Source: Deltaproteobacteria bacterium (GTDB lineage: Bacteria; Desulfobacterota; Desulfobacteria; Desulfobacterales; Desulfatirhabdiaceae). From it: a DNA stretch of 55,955 nt. Both the position numbers and the translations under genes were made by a program. Of the stretch, positions 50,431-55,955 are shown one piece after another. Numbering within the stretch: the first letter of the stretch is position 1; every line of letters begins with the position of its first letter. A model generated the notes under the pieces. The model saw nothing but the letters and a program-made list of their open reading frames with translations. It was not told the origin of the DNA and did not search any database. The DNA lies in the NCBI GenBank assembly GCA_016219185.1, contig JACRBZ010000006.1, forward strand, positions 1 through 55,955, read 5' to 3'.

Positions 50431-52815
50431 TCATTGCCTGTTTCGAATCAGGTCATCGAGCACGGCTTCGTCTGTGATGGTGCTTGTATCACCCAGGTTG
50501 GTAATGTCTCCAGCGGCGATTTTAGCCAGGATTCTGCGCATGATTTTGCCGGATCGTGTCTTCGGGAGGGCTTCGGCAAACTGGATCTTGTCGGGAGTGG
50601 CAATGGGGCCGATGACGCTCCTGACTTGTTGTTTGAGAGCAGCGATAAGATCGTCTCGTTTCAAAACATCAGTCTTTACGGTCACAAAGGCATAAATGCC
50701 TTGCCCCTTGGTCTCGTGCGGCATTCCCACGACGGCCGCCTCTGCGACGGAACCGTGGGATACGAGCACACTCTCCAGTTCAGCGGTGCCCAGCCTGTGT
50801 CCGGATACATTGATGACGTCATCGATCCGGCCCATAATCCAGTAGTAGCCGTCCTCATCCGTCTTTGCCCCGTCTCCCGTGGTATACACTCCGGGAAACT
50901 GGGCAAAGTATGTCTTCTTGAACCTTTCGGAATCGCCGTAGACCCTGCGCATCAAACCGGGCCACGGTTTTTTGATCACCAGCCATCCGCCTTCTTCCAG
51001 GGTCGTCTGATCCAGGTTGCTCCGGATGATTTCCGGCTGGATGCCGAAAAAAGGCAGGGTAGCCGAGCCGGGCTTGCAGGGAGTTGCCCCGGGAAGCGGG
51101 CTGATCACGATGCCTCCGGTCTCCGTCTGCCACCACGTGTCCACGATGGGACACCTGCCCTGACCGATTGTCTCGCGGTACCACATCCAGGCTTTGGGAT
51201 TAATGGGTTCTCCGACCGTGCCCAGCAGCCTGAGCGAGCTCAGGTCGTGCTGCGCGGGCCAGTGGTTTCCTTCTTTCATGAGTGCTCGCAGGGCTGTCGG
51301 AGCGGTATAGAAAATGTTCACCCGATATTTCTCGACAATCTCCCAGAAGCGGTCGGGCCGGGGATGGTTCGGTACGCCTTCAAACAGCAGGCTCGTGGCG
51401 CCATTGACGAGAGGGCCATAAACGATGTAGCTGTGCCCGGTGATCCAGCCGATATCCGCCGTACACCAGTACGTATCCTCATCCCTGATATCGAAAATCC
51501 ATTTGAATGTTTGCATGACGTAGACGAGGTAACCGGCCGTCGTATGGAGCACGCCCTTGGGCTTTCCCGTACTGCCGCTGGTATAAAGGATGAATAGCGG
51601 GTCTTCCGCATCCATGACTTCGGGGCTGCAGTCGTTTGAAATATCCGCTGCATTGATTTCCTCGTCCCACCAGAAATCCCGCCCTTCATGCATGGGCGAA
51701 TCCATGGTCAGTCTGCGCACGACAATAACATCGGTGATGTTAGGGCATGCCTGAAGCGCTCGGTCAGCCTGTTCCTTGCTCTTGACGACCTTGCCCCCGC
51801 GTGTGTATCCGTTGGCGCAAATCAAAAGACGGGAATCGCAGTCCAAAATCCGGTCTTTGAGTGCTTCGGCGCTGAATCCCCCGAAAACAACGGAATGAAT
51901 GGCTCCGATCCGGGCGCATGCCAGCATGGCAATCGGCAGTTCCACGACCATGGGCAAATAGATGCTCACCCGGTCACCTTTTTGAACGCCGTGCTTCTTC
52001 AGTACATTGGCAAAACGGCAGACCTGCCTGTGAAGCTGCTGGTAGGTGAGGACATTGTCCTCTCCGGGGCTGTCACCTTCCCAGATGAGAGCGGCTTTGT
52101 TCTTCCGCCAAGTCAGAAGATGGCGATCCAGGCAGTTCACCGTCAGGTTCAGTTTGCCCCCCACAAACCATTCATGGGTTCCTTCGGCAAAATCCTCCAC
52201 CAGGACCTTATCCCATCGCCGGAACCAGTCCAGTTCATCCGCCTGTTGTGCCCAGAACGCCTCGGGATCATCGATCGATTGCTGATAGATCGCTTTGTAT
52301 TCGTCAAGGCTCTTGAGTCGGGCTTTTTCCCGGAACACCTCCGGAGGCGGGAAAACCCGGTCTTCACGCAATACCGAAGTAATGGTTTTCTTATCGGGAA
52401 TATCCTCGATCACCAGGGTCAGCAGGTTCTTGCCGTCCCGGCGCTCATAACTGATGGCATCCACCAGCATTCGGACCAGACGCAGTCCCAGTTCAATGTC
52501 TTCCATGTCATCGAGGGAGATTCTGGCAGTCGGTAGGTAGGGTACTGTTGCGGGATTGAATTCCTTTCCGTCATCCTCCACGGTAATGGTCAGCTTCTTG
52601 CCGAGCAAAGAAAAGCCGATACCGATTGCGTGTTCCCGCTCATCCTCATAGGCATGGGCAACGATGTTGACAAAGAGCTCTTCGAGAGCAAGATTTGCTC
52701 CGTAAACAAGGCTCTTGCTCAGCCCGTACAGCTTGCCGAAGGCATCCAGCTTCTCGCCAAGTTGTTTGATTTCGCTGACTTGATTGCGCAATTTCAGACT
52801 ATGGTCTTTTGGCAC
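50431..52815 (-). CDS. Acetyl-CoA synthetase with N-terminal RsbW-like HATPase domain
   Basis: A 794-residue fusion starting at a GTG after GGGAGGTG. Residues 1-140 look like an anti-sigma-factor kinase of the RsbW/SpoIIAB type: N-box [14 protein letters not shown] (Glu45, Asn50), G1 box EDDGKEFNP (about 80-88) and G2-like ELGLRLVR. From about 155 it is a complete AMP-forming acetate-CoA ligase: [25 protein letters not shown], the hinge [20 protein letters not shown] and catalytic Lys757 in [11 protein letters not shown]. The enzyme makes acetyl-CoA from acetate, ATP and CoA, or the reverse in some syntrophs. The extra domain could bind ATP to regulate activity, phosphorylate a partner or tie carbon status to a sigma-factor pathway. 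Confidence 0.92.
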   Translation of the reverse strand: MPKDHSLKLRNQVSEIKQLGEKLDAFGKLYGLSKSLVYGANLALEELFVNIVAHAYEDEREHAIGIGFSLLGKKLTITVEDDGKEFNPATVPYLPTARISLDDMEDIELGLRLVRMLVDAISYERRDGKNLLTLVIEDIPDKKTITSVLREDRVFPPPEVFREKARLKSLDEYKAIYQQSIDDPEAFWAQQADELDWFRRWDKVLVEDFAEGTHEWFVGGKLNLTVNCLDRHLLTWRKNKAALIWEGDSPGEDNVLTYQQLHRQVCRFANVLKKHGVQKGDRVSIYLPMVVELPIAMLACARIGAIHSVVFGGFSAEALKDRILDCDSRLLICANGYTRGGKVVKSKEQADRALQACPNITDVIVVRRLTMDSPMHEGRDFWWDEEINAADISNDCSPEVMDAEDPLFILYTSGSTGKPKGVLHTTAGYLVYVMQTFKWIFDIRDEDTYWCTADIGWITGHSYIVYGPLVNGATSLLFEGVPNHPRPDRFWEIVEKYRVNIFYTAPTALRALMKEGNHWPAQHDLSSLRLLGTVGEPINPKAWMWYRETIGQGRCPIVDTWWQTETGGIVISPLPGATPCKPGSATLPFFGIQPEIIRSNLDQTTLEEGGWLVIKKPWPGLMRRVYGDSERFKKTYFAQFPGVYTTGDGAKTDEDGYYWIMGRIDDVINVSGHRLGTAELESVLVSHGSVAEAAVVGMPHETKGQGIYAFVTVKTDVLKRDDLIAALKQQVRSVIGPIATPDKIQFAEALPKTRSGKIMRRILAKIAAGDITNLGDTSTITDEAVLDDLIRNRQ

Positions 52816-52892
52816 GGTACACCTCCCTGGACAATCCTTCGTGGCTCGATGAGATCGAGATAAGTTCGAAGTTTAAGAAAGGAATCATATCT

Positions 52893-53326
52893 TTATTTTT
52901 TGAATTTCAATTCACCATTCTCGGCAAACTCAAACATCGGTCCCCAAGCCACTTCCCAGAAATAGCCGTCCATATCGGCGAAGTATCCGCTGAAGCCGCC
53001 CAGAATGTATCTTGCGGTTCTTTCACGACACGGGCACCCGCCGACTCCGCGCGTCTTACTATGGCAATGACATCGTCCTTGCTGGATGCGTTGTGGGCAA
53101 GCGTGATTCCACTAAAACCGCTACGATTGACCGGAACCTCGGGAGAGATGTCTTTTGCCAGATTTTCAAGCGGATAGAGGGAGATCCAGGTTCCGGGAAG
53201 CTCTATGAAGGTGACGCCATCGTAAGATGTATTTGGGGGTGTACCGAGCACGGCTTCATAGAATTTCGTTGCTTTCTCCAAATCGGCCACACCAAGTGTT
53301 ACCACGGTCAGTCTTGGAATTCTCAT
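52893..53326 (-). pseudogene. VOC-family (glyoxalase-fold) protein with apparent frameshift
   Basis: The open frame gives 139 residues and starts well after a GGAGGAAAC ribosome site: LTVVTLGVADLEKATKFYEA is a standard VOC first strand. After DTFW near 53000 the frame goes astray (AASADTSPIW). In the next frame the missing family end is intact: GGFSGYFADMDGYFWEVAW, then a stop at 52893-52895. Loss of one G in the run at 52997-53001 explains it. Either the gene is recently broken or the assembly has a homopolymer error. VOC proteins bind metal and act on small molecules or antibiotics. Confidence 0.85.
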
Positions 53327-53368
53327 GTTTCCTCCATTGGAAAACGAGACACATAACGTCCCGCCACC

Positions 53369-54325
53369 TCATTTGGCTTTGTTACGCAAATAATTCTCGG
53401 CCGCTAAGTGCTTCTCTATAAACTCACAAATCTCTTTCATTGCCTGCGTTGCCTCCGGGAAAAAAGGCGCGCAGACCGGATAGCAGTGAAACAGTCCCTC
53501 TCCAACCCTCAGTGTAACATCGACACCGCTATCTTTAGCCTTTTCAGCAAAGTGCACCGCGTCATCGTAGAGGATTTCATCCCCCCCGACATATATGAGC
53601 AAAGGCGGGAGATCTTGAAGTTCTCCGTACAGAGGGGATATCCACGGCAAGCCGGCATCATGTTCGCCAACGTAATGTTTGCTGAAAGCCGTCCATGTCC
53701 CGTCCGGTGAAAGGCATTTGCCGGCATTGCTTCGATAGGATTCTCCCGTACATTTAAGGTCCGTCCAGGGGGAGAGTGCCACGGCTGCCGCGGGAAGCGG
53801 GATGCCCTGATCTCTAAGGGCAAGCAATGTCGCCAAACACAAGCCTCCGCCGGCGGAATCTCCGGCAAATACAATGTGGTGAGATAAAACACCCTGACCG
53901 AGCAACCATTGGTAAGCTTTAACCGAATCATCAAGTGCCGCTGGGAAAGTATTTTCTGGGGCCAGGCGATAATCAAACAACAGGGCACCAATTCCGGTGC
54001 CCTTAACAAACTTGGAGACATGGATGCGATGATCGGAGCATGAACCGGAAACATAGCCTCCGCCATGAACAAAAAATATCACTTTGTCTTTCGTTGCCTG
54101 AAAAGGCATGATCCATTCTGCTGAAAGGCCATCGATTGCAGCAGGCATAATTTCAATTTCAGCAGGAATTTTGCCGAATCGCCTGGCGCCATCTTCACAT
54201 TGTTCGCGAAAACGGAGAATCGATTCACGCGCATTCCAGTCAATATTTTCTCTTTTGAATGGGAATCGCAACAAATGGCGATTTTTCATTATGAGCATCA
54301 GAAAGCGACTTCTTAAACTTGGCAT
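53369..54325 (-). CDS. Hormone-sensitive-lipase-family esterase
   Basis: A 318-residue alpha/beta hydrolase of the HSL group: oxyanion motif HGGGYVSG near residue 88, DYRLAPENTFPAALDD, nucleophile elbow GDSAGGGL near 155, catalytic Asp in YVGGDEILYDDA and His in GEGLFHCYP. No signal peptide. Such enzymes cleave short-chain esters. GAGGAAAAC lies upstream of the ATG. It lies between the VOC gene and the ImmA-like gene on the same strand, with no evident shared pathway. Confidence 0.92.
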   Translation of the reverse strand: MPSLRSRFLMLIMKNRHLLRFPFKRENIDWNARESILRFREQCEDGARRFGKIPAEIEIMPAAIDGLSAEWIMPFQATKDKVIFFVHGGGYVSGSCSDHRIHVSKFVKGTGIGALLFDYRLAPENTFPAALDDSVKAYQWLLGQGVLSHHIVFAGDSAGGGLCLATLLALRDQGIPLPAAAVALSPWTDLKCTGESYRSNAGKCLSPDGTWTAFSKHYVGEHDAGLPWISPLYGELQDLPPLLIYVGGDEILYDDAVHFAEKAKDSGVDVTLRVGEGLFHCYPVCAPFFPEATQAMKEICEFIEKHLAAENYLRNKAK

Positions 54326-54367
54326 CTATTGTTTTCCTCGTGTTATGTCCCATGAATTCCCCTGGTA

Positions 54368-55705
54368 TCAGACACCCAATTGGTAGGGTACTCTGGCCTC
54401 GACGTAATCAACCACAAAGGGAGACGGAAGCAGGCCATTATTGACCAGCAAGGAATCCACAGTCCTTTGGCTGACTTGAAAATACTGTGCAGCATCTTCG
54501 ATAGCGGATTCGGAGTAATCATCCTGCAAAAATTCTCGAAGCATTGCAACAGGACAAAGAAATTCCGCCGCAAATGCTCTTTGAAATTTCTGCCTTGAGG
54601 TGCTGAGGTCGGTGCTGGTCAGCCATTGACCATTTGTCCGTTCTGTCAGGAGGTAGTCGCCTATGAGTCGTGCCAGTTCAAACCGCTTGGCTATCGGATG
54701 TTTTTTGCGTGGGATGAACTTGTATTGATTTCTGGGGCCGGGCACGGCGATGGCAGCATCGCTACGCTTGACAGGCGACCATTGCTCAACTTCGAGTGCG
54801 TTGAGGCCCAACAATTCACTCAGCCGGGTGTTATTTATTATTTCATGCGGGTTGCCGAGCATCTGGCGCAATGCTGCCGCAGCAGCGACGGCACGTTGCC
54901 AGGGCGCACCCTGGGGGGCATCACTGGAAGGATGTGGGACTCTCGGCACTCCAACCAGCCCAGGGCTGTCAGCAATTTCCTCAATGGCGGCGAGCGGCGT
55001 TTGTGAAGCTGATTTGCCATAGATCGGGGCAAGTTCGGAGAGTGCAGCGGTACCCATTTTCTGATCGAGCGCCAGCGCCTTTTCCATCAATTCTTCCGGA
55101 CACTCGTCGGGGTCATAACCCATTTCCGCTTCAACACGCCCGTGTTTTGCACTTTCCTGATCGACGCGTTCTTCTTGTATGAGTTGCCAAAGATTCGACA
55201 ACTCCGTGTTTTGGCAACCCAAGGCAGTAAGGCGGTGAATCACGGCGGTAATGAAATCTTCCACGCCACGCTGAAAGTCGGGTAACGTGATGGAAGCAGG
55301 TATATCCAGCCCATTCAAGTATCTGACTGACTGATTGTCATTGGCGCTCGATGCCACAGCCCAGACCTGCATCGCTTCGCAGTCCGACGCGAATATGATC
55401 TGCGGCCACACAAAACCATGATTGGCTGCGCCCAGTTCATGCGCCATTCGCCAATCCACGGAGGGGCGAACCCCATGGGCGGGAAGAGGTTCCCAATTGA
55501 GCCGCCACCACGAAGATGTCAGCCACATGGCAAGCGGATAAGCAGACACCAGGACAGACTCCCGAATCGTCCTGGACCAGATGTCCTGATTCTTCATCAG
55601 GTTTACATCGCCAACATGCAATGCAAGCATGGCCATGGTTTGGTGGTACTCCGGCGCATCATTCCCGGCAACCAGCCAGTCGTAAATAAACTTGAATTTA
55701 GTCAT
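54368..55705 (-). CDS. ImmA/IrrE-like protein lacking the zinc motif
   Basis: A 445-residue protein. The C-terminal 150 residues follow the ImmA/IrrE plan: KKHPIAKRFELARLIGDYLL, then SRQKFQRAFAAEFLCPV and a helical end with FQVSQRTVDSLLVNNGLL. Where active members have HExxH, this one reads ARLIGD, so peptidase activity is not expected. The N-terminal half (SVLVSAYPLAMWLTSSWW, WRMAHELGAANHGFVWP, FASDCEAMQ) belongs to a recurrent but uncharacterised domain. ImmA proteins control mobile elements by cleaving repressors. A protein-binding or sensor role is more likely here. It adjoins a transposase remnant. Confidence 0.7.
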   Translation of the reverse strand: MTKFKFIYDWLVAGNDAPEYHQTMAMLALHVGDVNLMKNQDIWSRTIRESVLVSAYPLAMWLTSSWWRLNWEPLPAHGVRPSVDWRMAHELGAANHGFVWPQIIFASDCEAMQVWAVASSANDNQSVRYLNGLDIPASITLPDFQRGVEDFITAVIHRLTALGCQNTELSNLWQLIQEERVDQESAKHGRVEAEMGYDPDECPEELMEKALALDQKMGTAALSELAPIYGKSASQTPLAAIEEIADSPGLVGVPRVPHPSSDAPQGAPWQRAVAAAAALRQMLGNPHEIINNTRLSELLGLNALEVEQWSPVKRSDAAIAVPGPRNQYKFIPRKKHPIAKRFELARLIGDYLLTERTNGQWLTSTDLSTSRQKFQRAFAAEFLCPVAMLREFLQDDYSESAIEDAAQYFQVSQRTVDSLLVNNGLLPSPFVVDYVEARVPYQLGV

Positions 55706-55783
55706 TTTTGATATTCCATAGCCGCACTATCTCGGCAGCCATCGGGTCCGACTGAGGCATCGGATAGCCGTGGTAAGGATAAG

Positions 55784-55955
55784 TTACAAAATAACATGAT
55801 CATTTTGTCGCGGGTGCAACGTGTAATTCCATTCGCCATGAAATTCCTCTCTTTCGAGAGCTAATGTTTTCATTTCCTTATCTGTGATTTTAATCCCTTT
55901 GGCGTATTCATTGGTGTCAACCGATGTTTGGATTTTTAGCCCTTTCTTAGTTTTC
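55784..55955 (-). pseudogene. ISAzo13-family transposase C-terminal fragment (runs off window)
   Basis: The minus strand, read from the window end to TAA at 55784-55786, encodes 56 residues: TKKGLKIQTSVDTNEYAKGI, then KITDKEMKTLALEREEFHGEWNY. This is the same C-terminal region as in the remnant at 953-1141, but the two differ at many positions, so they are different copies. Whether the rest of the gene is intact beyond the window is unknown; it may be a functional transposase. Confidence 0.75.

Noticed and set aside
953..55955. The whole window as a composite transposon
   Set aside because: The two ISAzo13-type remnants differ in sequence, are both damaged or partial, and lie in the same orientation without matching ends; core metabolic operons lie between them.

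Overview
The window reads as a chromosomal segment of an anaerobic, moderately GC-rich bacterium, most likely a Desulfobacterota (sulfate-reducing or syntrophic deltaproteobacterial) lineage. This is inferred from gene content: a Desulfovibrio-type single-chain aldehyde oxidoreductase (Mop) followed by its characteristic accessory genes, a ferredoxin:thioredoxin reductase catalytic chain, several sigma-54 and Mo-enzyme genes, an AMP-forming acetyl-CoA synthetase and a Tat-exported sulfatase. No rRNA, tRNA or CRISPR array was seen.

Region 1 (1-12.7 kb, nearly all on the minus strand) is accessory. It holds a truncated tandem-repeat secreted protein, a decayed ISAzo13-type transposase, a sigma-54 response regulator and a large hybrid kinase with a four-helix-bundle gene wedged between them inside an inverted repeat, a DUF4143 ATPase, a glutaredoxin/FTR pair, a nitroreductase, a nucleotidyltransferase with a small partner, and a TPR-HEPN protein. 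A secreted sedolisin protease follows at 12.8-14.5 kb.

Region 2 (14.6-32.5 kb) is the core: about 18 kb devoted to molybdenum hydroxylases. A short ModE-type regulator, a MocA-HD fusion, XdhC, a MoeA-like protein with a cysteine tail and an IclR regulator run leftward. A histidine phosphatase and a three-subunit xanthine-dehydrogenase-type enzyme (FAD, 2Fe-2S, Mo) run rightward from a shared palindromic operator/promoter. A ThiF-ThiS sulfur-transfer pair follows. Converging on it from the right is mop, a dicluster flavin-like oxidoreductase, a two-CxxC redox protein, a C-GCAxxG-C-C protein and a radical SAM protein. Together they suggest a unit that makes, modifies, inserts and electronically services the cofactor of two enzymes. 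The substrates are not evident from sequence.

Region 3 (32.7-42.9 kb, plus strand) holds an unknown protein with a PHP phosphatase, a toroid glycosidase-like protein, an M50 membrane protease behind a pentanucleotide repeat, a hotdog thioesterase, a secreted cyclase-family hydrolase, an E1 alpha/beta pair of a 2-oxo acid or acetoin dehydrogenase, a membrane protein and a secreted alpha/beta hydrolase.

Region 4 (43-55.9 kb, minus strand) carries a third Mo-hydroxylase, here an IorA-IorB fusion bracketed by REP-like repeats, then a Tat sulfatase, several small accessory genes, an acetyl-CoA synthetase with an N-terminal RsbW/HATPase-like domain, a VOC protein with an apparent frameshift, an HSL-family esterase and an ImmA/IrrE-like protein lacking the metal motif. 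The window ends in a second ISAzo13-type transposase fragment. The strongest candidates for something new are the Mo-hydroxylase maturation locus with its private sulfur carrier, and the HATPase-acetyl-CoA synthetase fusion.
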